Source: Sphaerosporella brunnea
Lineage: Eukaryota; Ascomycota; Pezizomycetes; Pezizales; Pyronemataceae
Assembly (NCBI GenBank): GCA_008704415.1
Contig: VXIS01000223.1
Span: 1-64,000, forward strand
Direction of reading: 5' to 3'
Length of the DNA: 64,000 nucleotides
A program made the translations under genes and the position numbers. The notes beneath the pieces are model-generated. The model did not search any database. It was not told the origin of the DNA and worked only from the letters and a program-made list of their open reading frames with translations. Within the stretch, counting starts at the first letter, position 1. Every line of letters starts with the position of its first letter. This document shows positions 36,407-47,276 of the stretch, piece after piece.

Positions 36407-36698
36407 CTGATGGACTCTTGAATGGTCAATCGCCATTTGTAAGTAGAAAATTTAGATGTTCGACGTCGTGAATGTTCATGTTAGAAGCATAGTTGCCACT
36501 ATGAATGAATTAAGTTGCGTTTGATGATCCGCGTGACTTCAGAAGATGCCTTTTCTTTACATAAGCACATAAGCCTTGACTTGCGGGCTGCCACTTAGCT
36601 TGCCCAAGCCTTCAGATCAGCAGCTGTGCATGTGCAGACCCAGTAATGCTGTCTCCGCGCCCTCACAAACCTTCTGTTATGGGAGATTGTTAGGTACC
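36407..36698. other. Short intergenic stretch before the mariner-type MITE
   Basis: Nothing beyond the 3' flank of the 227-aa gene is seen. Confidence 0.4.
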
Positions 36699-36700
36699 TA

Positions 36701-37275
36701 CCCCATCTACTCGACTATAACACATACCGCTATCTGGTGAAATATAGAGTTCCCGAGATCTCGGTTGTAACCGAGAAGGTGAATTCAGACTTCGGGCGCA
36801 CAAAATCAATCGCTGGTGGCCACGATGCTGGTGATGACGCGCGGGTGCCGGCTATGAGCTCACCATCAAATGCCGCGGCGTGCAATCCTCCACAGCGTGC
36901 AATCCTTCACAGCGTACAATCCTCCACAGCATCACATCGCTTCGCAAACCCCGGGCGGCAAACATCCGACCGCTGAACGCTACATAAAATGCCGAGTGGA
37001 TATCATGATGGGCGCGGCCGCACCGGCAATCAGAACCAAACCCCGGGCCAGCAGAGTGGGCAGCGTGAGGACCAAACCCCAAACCGTCTAGGACCGCCGC
37101 CGAGGAGCGTTCTCGGCAGAGCTAGAGCGTGCCAGTGTGTTCTTGACGACCGGTTGCGCGACTTCCATTCGCTGTAGGTGGCGATTTTATATGTTTAAGT
37201 TTTCGCTTAGAAGCGAGATCTCGGGAACTCTATATTTCACCAGATAGCGGTATGTGTTATAGTCGAGTAGATGGG
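36701..37275. mobile_element. Non-autonomous mariner-type element (MITE), 575 bp
   Basis: The ends are perfect inverted repeats: 36,699-36,763 equals the reverse complement of 37,213-37,277 over 65 bp, counting a flanking TA on each side. The element proper begins CCCCATCTACTCGACTATAA and is flanked by TA on both sides, the target duplication of the Tc1/mariner superfamily. The interior encodes no transposase and carries three copies of a 17-bp tandem repeat. Perfect arms suggest recent movement or recent gene conversion. Confidence 0.88.
36880..36930. repeat. 17-bp tandem repeat x 3 inside the mariner-type MITE
   Basis: The unit GTGCAATCCTCCACAGC occurs three times head to tail (36,880-36,896, 36,897-36,913, 36,914-36,930) with one substitution in each of copies two and three. 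Confidence 0.95.
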
Positions 37276-37697
37276 GTACCCCATGTACTCTACATACTTT
37301 GTAATGCGAGCTCATGGAGTGGTCCATCATAAAGGGTCAAAATAACATGACAGCCGCGTTTAGAGAACTCGGAGATTGCAAGGGTCAGGGTCAAATTTTT
37401 CGCTAGTTCGGTACGGCAAGAAACCCGTATGGCTCAAAGATCCGCGCGGAGTTCAACCTCATTTTTTCACCAGACCATCGGCGGCAAGGGCGATTGTTTT
37501 GGCGGTTAAATGGTCCATGCGTGGGTATGTTGACCGCGTGGTTTTCAAGCCACTTTTTCCCTGTGCCCTGATAACTCTTTTTCCCACCGTAGATAGACTT
37601 GACTTTTTGAAGCCGTAGGAAGATGCACCCCGCTAGATCGGATCGATGCAAAAGCAGAACGAGATTGGTCTCATGGGAATTAGGGGTGTACTGTACT

Positions 37698-38029
37698 CAG
37701 TGTTACTAATAGCCAGCCCGCCCGTCGGGCTGATCGATAAGATGGGCGGGCTGTTTGGGCTGCAGCCCACGTCGGGCTGGCTGGCGGGCTTCCAGCGGGC
37801 GCAGGGATCATGCGCTATGGGGAATGGAGCAACAGCTACACAGAAACACTCTTCGGTTTCTTCGGTTTACGACGTAACTAGGTCGAACTGATGGTTGCAT
37901 GACAGGTTCACCTCAGTCGAAAGTGCTTGGCAGCCCTGCAGGCCGCCGTGATTTGAGACAGCCGGGCTGTTGCCTTTTGACAGCCCGCCCGCACAGCCGG
38001 GCTTTTTGGGCTGGCTATTAGGAACACTG
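37698..38029. mobile_element. Non-autonomous hAT-type element (MITE), 332 bp
   Basis: The two ends read CAGTGTTACTAATAGCCAGC and (in reverse complement) CAGTGTTCCTAATAGCCAGC, with one mismatch in the first 22 nt. The element is flanked by identical 8-bp direct repeats ACTGTACT at 37,690-37,697 and 38,030-38,037. A CAGTG terminus with an 8-bp target duplication is the hAT signature. Subterminal GCCCG/CGGGC motifs recur. No transposase is encoded. Confidence 0.92.
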
Positions 38030-38037
38030 ACTGTACT

Positions 38038-41000
38038 GCCCCGCCCTGGCAACTTATTTTTGAGAGATTTGCGGGCCAAAAGCCTGACAATTGAAACTGA
38101 AGATTGCCTAAAAAGGAAACCCGCAAACGCCATCAGGAGAGGACAATACGATTCTATTGTTCGCTTGTGGAAACCATTAATTCTCCTGAAGACGATCCCC
38201 TCGGGATCACGGCATATAATTACAGATACCAAGGTATTTGCCAGTTAGGCATATATATCTTGCTGGCACTTCGCCGCATGTTGGGACTGAAAAGGTCCGA
38301 AAAATGCTCTGTTCCCACATTTTGGCTGGTGGATGGAGTAACCACTGCTGTTATCATCAGTTTCATTCGAGCAACTTCATCTCCCATGAGAGGCTTAGAT
38401 TCACCAGACCAGTTGCGCAGCTCATTGTGGTCACGGAGAATTTTAATAGCGCGGAGAATTGTGCGTCTTCTCACCTTAAAGTGAAACATTTCGCGCTACT
38501 CTTCACCATCTGATACTTCATGGGAGAGTTCTTTCGCATTCCAAGCCCCCTAAACCCGCGGCCTGAGGACAGAGTAGCGGCAAGTGTCTGAGCCAGTGCA
38601 AAGTTAGAGGTGGATATGGATAGTACTGGTATGTACCAATGCTCCAACCAATGGATAGTGCCGGCACCTGTTCTCCAACAGGTACTCTAGATGCTACAGC
38701 TGGATATGAGAAGCCGTTGACTGACCAATCCTCAATTGCAAGCAAACGCACACCTGCTGTTACTCGGCGGCCCCACGTCGGGAACGTTTTCAACCATCGC
38801 CAACACGTCATAGCTGAAGTCATGTGGCGCATAGCTATACAGTGGGATATGTCGAGCCCTCGGATGAGCGATATACCATGCAGACAATGGCGGCTTATGG
38901 CACATATTCCAGCTGGATGCAGTGGCATTTTGGTAGGTATGCGATGCTTTCTACTAACATACAGGTAGACTATCGTCAACCAAGAACCGGGAAATGTGCA
39001 AATGGTACTGAGAAGGGCACAGAACCTGTCAAGAGTGGAATGGGGATCTGAGGCTACCCTATTGGTTTAAACACCAAAGCTCCCAGCTATTGCTAAGTTG
39101 CCACCAGATATCATGCCTTGAAGCAGTATACATAATTCTTGAAATTTCGCCCCTGTACTCAGGACGCGCATGGGATGAAGGTGCACGTACATACACCACT
39201 GTGACCTGTTTGACGCAGCGGTGTATATATTTGCTTCTTCTTGTAGCTTCTGCATCGATTGTCCATATTTTCTGAATCCTAACACTCCGACCGCCAAGTG
39301 ATCTCTCGGAGGTATGACAGCGGATATGCCATCTGCGGAAGCTAAGTGTTGCTTTGGCCACTGGCCGTTGCCCCGCATCTTATGCGGCCATGATTGGCAA
39401 TTGGCACACCCGTGATCTAGTGAACGCTTGTGCCAGTGAAACCAGTAACTATTAACGGACTAGGCAACAGTTGAAGTGGTTGGTCGCTTCACTTTTCCCG
39501 AAGGGTGTTATAAAGCCGCTGCTAAGATGTTTGGCCTGGCGTGTACGAGTGACTACGCGTGCACTTGTCTCAGCCTTTGCATATCTCCTCCAGATGCAAT
39601 GGCAATGGCAGCGATGCGCTCCTCTAAGTTACGATCCTTTGCATCGAAAATTTCCTCTCACAGATCGCTATGTTGAAGCACATAGTCGCCAGCTTAACAT
39701 CCGAGCTAGCCATCATCGTGGGACCAGTGTGTATACTAGGTAGCTATTGGTGTTTCCTCTCAACGGCCTAGGGGTTAAAGTTGTATTTGTGGACGGGAGT
39801 TGACTGTCATGTATCCGAGTTTTGGCGCACAACGATAGACCCAGCCCATTTTGGAAGTTGTATATCGGCCATTGGCTGATCTGAATGACGTGTAGGCTGG
39901 AAAGAGTTGAGTTGTCTGTTCATAATATGTTTGGATTTGATCGGCACCCGATAGTTATGGAGTTTGAACAGGGGCTGAACGCACTCTGGTAGGGCGCTGA
40001 AAATGTCATCCTGTTTTGGCCCATTTGAATATTCATGGCTCTCCCGCGGCCGTTTGTCTCTAAGCGTTATTTCTACCCCAACGGGCAGATCTAGCTAGCT
40101 AATTTCAGTGCAAATATAGTTGTCCACTATCTGGAGCGGTGTCCTTAGAGCTGCTCTGCTATATATGGTGTCCATAGAGTTCGTGCGAAGGCTGCCATGC
40201 CTGGATCGATATTCTGAATGGGGGCGTTGATACGTAAATATCGCGCAATTGCAATGCAGTCCGATATCCTGTGATGTAGGTGTACATGTATTCTACTTGG
40301 TAAGCCAACGGATATCCGCGATGTCCTCTCAAACACCACTTTTCTTCAAACTGGTTTTTGCGGCCTGTGAGGGTCTGGCCGATCTCGCGCATGATTTTGC
40401 CGTTGACGGTGAGGGATCAAAGCCATGTAGGCATCCAAGTCAGCTTGATAACTAATTTCCAGGCACTGTCTTTTGTGTGGTCTCCTATTCAGGCTTTAAG
40501 AAACAAAAACTGGTACTCTCTAAGGGCTTCCATTGTTGGTTGCTTCAAATTGCCTGCAACACAATCCTCGCATCCAATTCATATCGGAACATTTGAAATA
40601 GCCATGGGCCCTGGGTCAACTCAACCGGCGACGAATGTGTACTGGCTCGACAGCGGACGGCCAAACACGTCAACGAAGCCTCAGCCCCCTCCCACCTGCA
40701 TGCATCCAGAAACCTACCTCCAAGTCCCCCGGCTCGCCTTCGATGCCACCGCCGACCTGAAACTTCCAGTGCAAGGTCCCCGTCTCTTCGAATGAACTGC
40801 AGTTGCCCAGAACCATATGTATCTGCTCTTCGCAGGGACCGCGTCCATATCAGTTGAGAACCTACAAGCCTTACGGGCCCGTACACCGCGTCTGCCAAAC
40901 TCTCTTTTCCCCGTTACCTACTACAAGCCATCAGTTACCGGCCATGGCTCGGTGAGTCTCTGCACCAAACCACTGGATCGCAGAGGGCCTTTAACAGCAA

Positions 41001-41154
41001 TACAGGAGACACTCGAACACCGATAACAGCCTCTCGGCTAGAGGCCAGCAGCTGCAACCGCCTCCAAACGAGCAAAGCAGTTACTGGTAACCGTCATTCT
41101 TCCGTGTTATATACTCCTCGGCCTGCACTTCTTCCATCTCTGTATTACAATACA
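38038..41154. other. Gene-poor 3.1-kb stretch
   Basis: Only short frames are present, none with recognisable family features or supported splice joins. Base composition is irregular, as in decayed transposon territory, but no ends or target duplications were found. Confidence 0.4.
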
Positions 41155-43897
41155 ATGCCTTTACTGACGCACTCGACACGAACAGGTGGGACCACAATCG
41201 GCCCCACGGTCTGTTTGCGCAAAGTTACTATGCTCAGGGTATCGTTACCACTTCCTTTTTGCTGTTGTACTCTGTGTTTGTGTGTTTGTCTCCCGGAAGT
41301 ATGGAGTACTTGCGCCAACGACAGATGACTTTCTATCACCTACATTGCACATAGGCGTTGTCAAATGTGTGGTAGTTGGGAGGGGGCTGGCTTTGCGGAT
41401 CGTGCTTATGAAGATGATCTTGCTTAAAAACTGAGACGTATTTTTCGGGTGCAGACCGGCGGGGTTCTGCTCCTGATTACCTGTTTCCAGCCGCGCCGCA
41501 GAGTTATGATCAACTTGCACCACCCATCGATTCGCAGTTCCAAAACGCTGAGCCCGCTTGCGGCCCTCCATCACAGGTACGTTTTTCAAAGCCACCTTTT
41601 CACCTCTGTAAATCCGTCACTTGTTGGAAAGCACTAACTGGTTACGGTCCTCCCAGCTATTAGCAAACGCTTCTCGGAGACGTACTTCCGTTTCACGGCC
41701 CAACCCAAACCAAGAACTGGCGGCCCAATCGCACCTAGGTATCGTCACACATTGTTCGACGGCGTCCGATGTTACTGAAACTTTGTCCACTCAGATGCGC
41801 TTTTTATCCGCCGCATTCCCTACAGACTAGAATCGATGCACGACAGGATGCCCCTCGTCAGTCGGGATTCCCAGATAAGGGACAGTCACGAGGCCGAGCA
41901 AACGTTGGGCTCAAGAAGCTTGAATGTCTCTACAATCCCGCGAACCGGCTTGACCTTACCGAGTATTCCTCGGTATGAGGAGACTTCTTATAGTGTTCCC
42001 GGGTCACCTGTCGACGATGCGAGCATTTCCTTGTTTCCACTGTCACCGGACGAGGCCGCCAGCCCACCAGCTCGTACAGCACCCGAGCCCGACTCCCCGA
42101 AGGAGCACTCGGTTACCTACAGTATTCCCTCTCCCGGTGAAGGCCTTGAGACCTGTCCGTTGGATGTTCCCGGGTGTTATGTCTTGGTTCCAGCAGCTCT
42201 CAACCCGACAGAAAATACCCGAACTGCCGATCAAGATGCCAAAAATTACCGAGATAAAAAGGCTTTCACCACAAAGAAAGGCTCTAGAAAGCCAATTGAT
42301 GAGTCGGAACGACAGGCTATCAAGCTTAATCGCAAACTGGGAGTGTGTCTTCGGTGCAAGCTCTTCAAAGAGAAAGTAAGTACACAAGTATCTTCTATGA
42401 GTGATAACTCGCGGCTTTGGAGTCCTGATTGACTTATCGATAGTGCCGCGGCGGTATTCCATGCGACCGATGCCGGTCATTGAAGTTGTGGAAGAACATT
42501 TGCGTCCAAGCGCAGTTTACGGAAAAAGCAGTTTTCAATAGAAGTACGTATACAGTCCTGAATTGTGGCTGCGATGAAAAAAGGTAGCCTACACTAACAA
42601 ACTCGATGCTCTTCCTCTAGGGATTTATCAGGATAGAATGGAATATCTCTTGGACAACATCCGCGATTGGGACCCACAGGACTCTTGCATATCCAACCCC
42701 GAATATTTTGAGGCCCACAATGGATATCCACCCACATTAACACTTAAGGCTTCTAAATTCACCCCGCATGACGTGAAATTACTTGAGCATATTGTCTGGA
42801 GAGTCGCTGGAAAGCCGGATTATCGCCCTTTGCCGTCGACATGCTTCGGCCTCAAGGAAGAGCTTAGCGCAGACGACCTAGACCTTTACTTGGACAAACA
42901 CCTCCCGTATATTCTCCAGGAAGAGAGTCAAGCCGTTGATGACGAATCTGGAATCCATGCAAGCACTATCAGAGCCGCGTACGACTACAGCAATGGAAAC
43001 AAAAATCTGGTAGCAATCCTTAGGCCTGAACTTAAACAGCAGGAGCTTACTGGTGCTAGAGCAGCTTGGTAGGCAAATCGTTGCGAATATATGTCGCCCA
43101 GACATTCTTCTTTCGAAGTGTGTGGAGAATTGGCGGCCCGAACACACTTGGGATGAAACCTATCGGCGATTCCACATCGAAGTCCCAGGAAATGATTCCG
43201 CTCCCACGACTGGTAAACCAGCAGCTGGATGCCTACATAGAGAATAGAATTGCGACCCTAGAGAAGGAGCTCCTCGCTGAGCTTCAATCCCACATACTCG
43301 ATCGAAACTCCTATGATTGGTTCGGAATATTCCTAACAATCTATGTACAACTCAGTAGTCTGGAAAAGGATATATGGAGTCTCGAAACTTGGGAACATGA
43401 TTTTGACATGCTGCATGAGCGTGTCAGGGCACTTGTAGGTTGCCTTTGGCTTTTCGAGTGGAAAATGTGCTCATGTCATTCGCTGCAGGATCTGCAAAAT
43501 CCACAATGGGGTGCTCAAAACAAATCTTTTGTTTGGCCGCTAAAGACTTCGCCCTCTGAGTGCATTTCCAAAAACGTGCATCTCGCCAACATGCTGGTTT
43601 CACACTTCCGCACAGTTTCGAAGGGTTACATTCCTTTCAATCTTAACTGGGATTCCAAGCAGGTCGTCCAGATGGCTGGTGAAGAAAAGGAGGCCGTTGA
43701 CTACATGAAGAAGACGAGCCAACAGATCCCGAAACTTGGTAGCCATCATCTTTCAACTGTTTCTTGGATGTGGAGCTAACCAACAAGAATCAGAGCACTA
43801 CCTCCGGGCGCGCCAAGCTGCGCAGTATTCAAGAACGGACTGTAACAGCCTTGAGGGAAAATTTACCACCAGACTCATGTTGAGTGATGAAACCTGA
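41155..43897 (+). CDS. Zn2Cys6-type fungal transcription regulator
   Basis: Exons 41455-41576, 41657-41738, 41795-42375, 42444-42543, 42621-43009, 43060-43738 and 43794-43897 join in frame. A first exon 41155-41185 is proposed to supply the start and is the least certain part. The total is 695 aa. The zinc cluster spans residues about 263-292: CLRC, then KLFKEK, C, five residues, CDRC, nine residues, C. It is internal rather than N-terminal, and the last spacing is one longer than usual. The cluster is split by an intron after KLFKEK. Downstream, RIYVAQTFFFRSVWRIGG...NTLGM and LVNQQLDAYI match the conserved body of a large ascomycete C6 family. A nuclear DNA-binding role is inferred; targets are unknown. 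Confidence 0.78.
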
Positions 43898-44236
43898 AGG
43901 CTTTGATGGCAGAGAGGTGTGGGGAATGCTGGGTTTTTGCTTGCTTGGAGGGGGATTTTCATCATTATCAAAGGGGTCATTAGCAGTGTGTCAGTTTCTT
44001 TCTCTTATAATTTTGGGTACCGGGGTCTTCTGTCTCCAAAAAGTTAGTTTTTTTGGGCATCTTGTCTATTTGGCGGGTATCTTGTAATTTGGCTTTGGGA
44101 CTAGGTCTTGAGAACAATAAGTCTGCATTGATGATCACACTCGTGCTTTGCAGCCATTTTTTTTTCCCTTTTACAGTCTGAAGCTGGTAACTCTCAGACA
44201 GAACTCCTCGTCCTTTCTCCCTTCACTTTTTTTTGC

Positions 44237-44335
44237 TTTAATCATATTTTATTCGGCCGTGTGCAGCCATGACATACATAAAAGGTGGAAGCAAAGCTAC
44301 CCCTAGGCTCGGAATCCTACTGTGGGACCTACCTC
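44237..44335. repeat. Diverged direct repeat, copy A
   Basis: About 95 bp matching 44,990-45,084 in the same orientation. Both start TTTAATCATAT and share GCAGCCATGACATA-like and GCTACCCCTAGGCTC stretches, with scattered substitutions, many of them transitions. Confidence 0.8.
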
Positions 44336-44989
44336 CAAAGGAAAAGAGATCAAGGAAAATCGCACCAGATGTAAATGCGCACTAAGGGGATTCGTGATCT
44401 TTCTCCCTTCACTTGCCTGTAGCTTGTTCGTCCACTCATTATTTTCATTTTCATTTTTATTTTTTCTCTCGGGATTCCCGAGATTCCACGCCAAGTTATA
44501 GTCCATCCAAGGCAACCAATCGATGGCGGCGGTTGAAGGCATCCGAATTTCGGATCACCGCTTTCTCCCGGGCTTCGGCCAGGAATCGCGGATGAGCAGA
44601 AGTGGAGCTATGAGGGATATCAATCTGCTGGCGGTTAACTACTCTAGCTGGCCTGGAAGCGAAGCCATCTTTTCATGGGCAGCCTTGCCCCTTCCTCGGA
44701 TCTCCTTCGGAATGCCGTTAGCTACTCGCACGAGCAAGCAATTAGCAAGCTCCTAGAGAAACAGGTTTGGGGATGCATACATTCTGTGATGTTATATCCG
44801 GGGTACAGCCGTATTTGCTTATGCGCATGGACACATGGTTAGAGTGAATTCGCCCTTGACAGCAAGCCATATTTCTGGGTTTAGTTGCCCAGTCCCATAC
44901 AGAAGTCGTGCTGACAGGCGCAGAAGTAGATCTGTCGTCGTTCATGACCACAGAGGGCGAAATCACTCATTCCGTGAAGGCAATTTTTG

Positions 44990-45084
44990 TTTAATCATAT
45001 CGCATTCAGCCGCTTGCGGCCATGACATATATAGAAGTGGAGGCAATGCTACCCCTAGGCTCAAAAGTCCCACTGCACCTCCAG
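44990..45084. repeat. Diverged direct repeat, copy B
   Basis: Partner of 44,237-44,335, about 750 bp downstream. The shared core GCTACCCCTAGGCTC is exact. The ends do not show obvious target duplications. Confidence 0.8.
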
Positions 45085-45849
45085 CCGCGTGACGGCAATC
45101 TGACGCAGCAAAAAGCCATAAAAAGAACTGCTCAATTAGTGACAACTTCAAGATATGCACCCGTCGCTTTGTTCGGGAATGTGCAAACTGCTGTAGCATT
45201 GCCGGAACGAAAATTGCTCCTCTTTTCGTTGGCCCCGGAATACTCGTCCGCCCTTGGACAGTGGCTCATAGTATAGTTAGTAAGTGCAATTTCGCTTCGC
45301 TTCTCGCGGACCGCGCTGCATGTCTGATCACTCGAATATTGTGATCGTCAGGAGTAGAAGTAGTTGCCTACTCTCTCTGCCTTTACGTCTAGATCAGAAA
45401 GCTGTTTCAAAAGATCTATAGTGTAGTGCTGTGCGTACTGAAGCCGGAGGGTGCGTTTGTTGAAGTTCTTGGTTTAGGGCTGATGCGGCTCTGCGGGAGG
45501 GCGGGCGGGAGGGAGCGGGAAGGCCGGGAACTAGCGGGAGCTTAAGCCAACGACTTCGCCGCTTCTACGAGTGAGAAGTGTTGAAGCAAAGTTCGACTTC
45601 CACTGTGGATAATGATATAAACCCTTTAAGTTAGGATCCTAAGAGGGTAGCTGATGTGTACATACTTGGTGAAATTAACAGCACAATTGGTTCACGAGCG
45701 TGTTTTTTTTTTTACATAAGCCGGCCCCAACTTTATCACCAGTCCTTTAACCCACTTCTTCGACGTCCAAAGCCACCTAGCCTATCTCTTCGACACCCTC
45801 ATGTGTCAGTCGCCTTTATCGGCGTCAATGACTCTCTGGTGCAGGTGTT

Positions 45850-46138
45850 TACCGCATAAACTCAGAAACAAGAGACTCGACGGCGCGAATACCGTAGAAC
45901 AGTAGAAAACTGTGTGAGGAGTGGGTGAAATTGGTAAATGCATACCGGGAGCCGAGCGAAATTCACCACTACTTGCCACTGGCACCGTGTTTTTTTGGAG
46001 AGAGGACGTGACGTTCGGGTGCCGTGGGCCCTGCACACCACTTTCACAAATCCGCGAATCTGGTATTACATTTCATTCACACCTCACACGTTTTTCCACT
46101 GTTCTATTCGCGCCATCGAGTCTGAGTTTATGCGGTAT
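45850..46138. mobile_element. Imperfect inverted-repeat (hairpin) element, possible decayed MITE
   Basis: 45,850-45,946 is complementary to about 46,055-46,138. The outer part is clear (ACCGCATAAACTCAG against CTGAGTTTATGCGGT), with two small insertions (about 7 and 4 nt) and scattered mismatches further in. There is no coding capacity. A target duplication was not recognised. Confidence 0.65.
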
Positions 46139-46485
46139 ATGGCAACGTTTAACTAACGTTTAGCCTCCGGCAAGGCGTTTAACATGTTTACCTCGTATTT
46201 AGTCAACGTTCAACCTGTTTAGCTTGTTTTTGAATGTTCAACCCATATTTCTCGGGGGTTAGCGTCTTTGTCATCGCAGTTAACTTGTTTAACTTGACGG
46301 TTGATCTCCGATTTTTTTGATAATTCAATAAACCATCTCAACGAGAGTGTTAAGCTTTTTCGCTAGCTATCTCTGCATTAATTATCACGCTCTAGCACAT
46401 CTCCGATCTGATTTCCCGCGGCGAGCACCGTGGTAACGCCGCGTATTTTTCGCACACCATATGGCGTATACTCAGGACGATGGTG

Positions 46486-46530
46486 GTTGCGGTGATGATG
46501 GTTGCGGTGATGATGGTTGCGGTGATGATG
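46486..46530. repeat. 15-bp minisatellite x 3
   Basis: GGTTGCGGTGATGAT is repeated three times in tandem. Confidence 0.9.
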
Positions 46531-46689
46531 TAGGGAGAAGCTGACTCCACGGGCCGCGCTACATGCTACAAGAACACCGAAGTACTTGAGCATTCTTGGT
46601 CTACAGTCACACGTTGGTTAAACCTGATCTTCGTGAAGCATCGACATGTTCCGGCTCCTCGCGAACCAGAAACTGAACACTCCGCCTCC

Positions 46690-47276
46690 AGACAGTTTTG
46701 ATGAAAGTTGTGGCCATGAGAGCTTCGGATCTGGTTAGAGACGGGTGCGAGCCCAGACGTAGAATAGAGAGTGTGTGTGATGACGGAAGATTATACGCGC
46801 TTGGGAGCGTAAACCTTCTCTTGGAACACGGTGCTGATGCTCCCATTATTACTTGTAAGGCAGGTTCAATCTCGATGGCAGTCTATCAGCGCTCCTTATT
46901 GCGGGGGGTTGTTAATTCCAAAAAAACTATCATCCCTAGCATTGCAATTAGCAGCAAAGGATGCGGGTCTGGAATTGACAGAAGCGCTGTTAGGGCCTGG
47001 CTTCACCTTATATTCTGAAAGTCCGCTTCACATCGCGGCATGATCGAACCGACTCGAAGCGATGGGGTTGCTTCTCCATCACCCGGAGGATGTACGCGGG
47101 AAGATGAGGAAAAACACTTTTGCATTATGCTATGTATGAACCGGAACACTGGTGGTATTGCTGGAGAAGGGTGTGGATTTTGAAGAACATGGCAAGACAA
47201 CAGTGGTGATATTCTGCCGCACAGAGATGGTGGACTTGCTCCTCCAGCATGGAGCAGCTACGCACACATTCCAGTG
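46690..47276 (+). pseudogene. Relic of an ankyrin-repeat gene
   Basis: Ankyrin-type fragments occur in changing frames: VNLLLEHGADAP (about 46,808), ESPLHIAA followed by a stop (about 47,018), LEAMGLLLHHPEDV, TLVVLLEKGVDFEEHG (about 47,150) and MVDLLLQHGAATH (about 47,227). Stops and frame changes separate them, and no splice arrangement restores one frame. This is taken as a decayed member of the ankyrin families common in filamentous ascomycetes. Confidence 0.65.

Larger units (their letters stand above)
43898..46689. other. Gene-poor 2.8-kb stretch with repeats
   Basis: It contains a pair of diverged direct repeats, an imperfect hairpin element and a 15-bp minisatellite, listed separately. 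No supported coding region is seen. Confidence 0.45.

Noticed and set aside
38220..38489. Minus-strand frame with a KVRRRTILRAIKILRDH stretch reminiscent of a transposase helix-turn-helix
   Set aside because: It is too short and isolated; no further transposase motif, catalytic residue or element end is found around it.
40358..40795. Plus-strand frame of 145 aa and an antisense frame of 117 aa
   Set aside because: Neither shows family features, and both overlap over most of their length, so at most one could be coding and neither is supported.
43053..43247. Alternative frame LEQLGRQIVANICRPDILLSK in the Zn2Cys6 gene
   Set aside because: The competing frame gives RIYVAQTFFFRSVWRIGG and LVNQQLDAYI, which match the conserved body of the family, and its splice phase fits.
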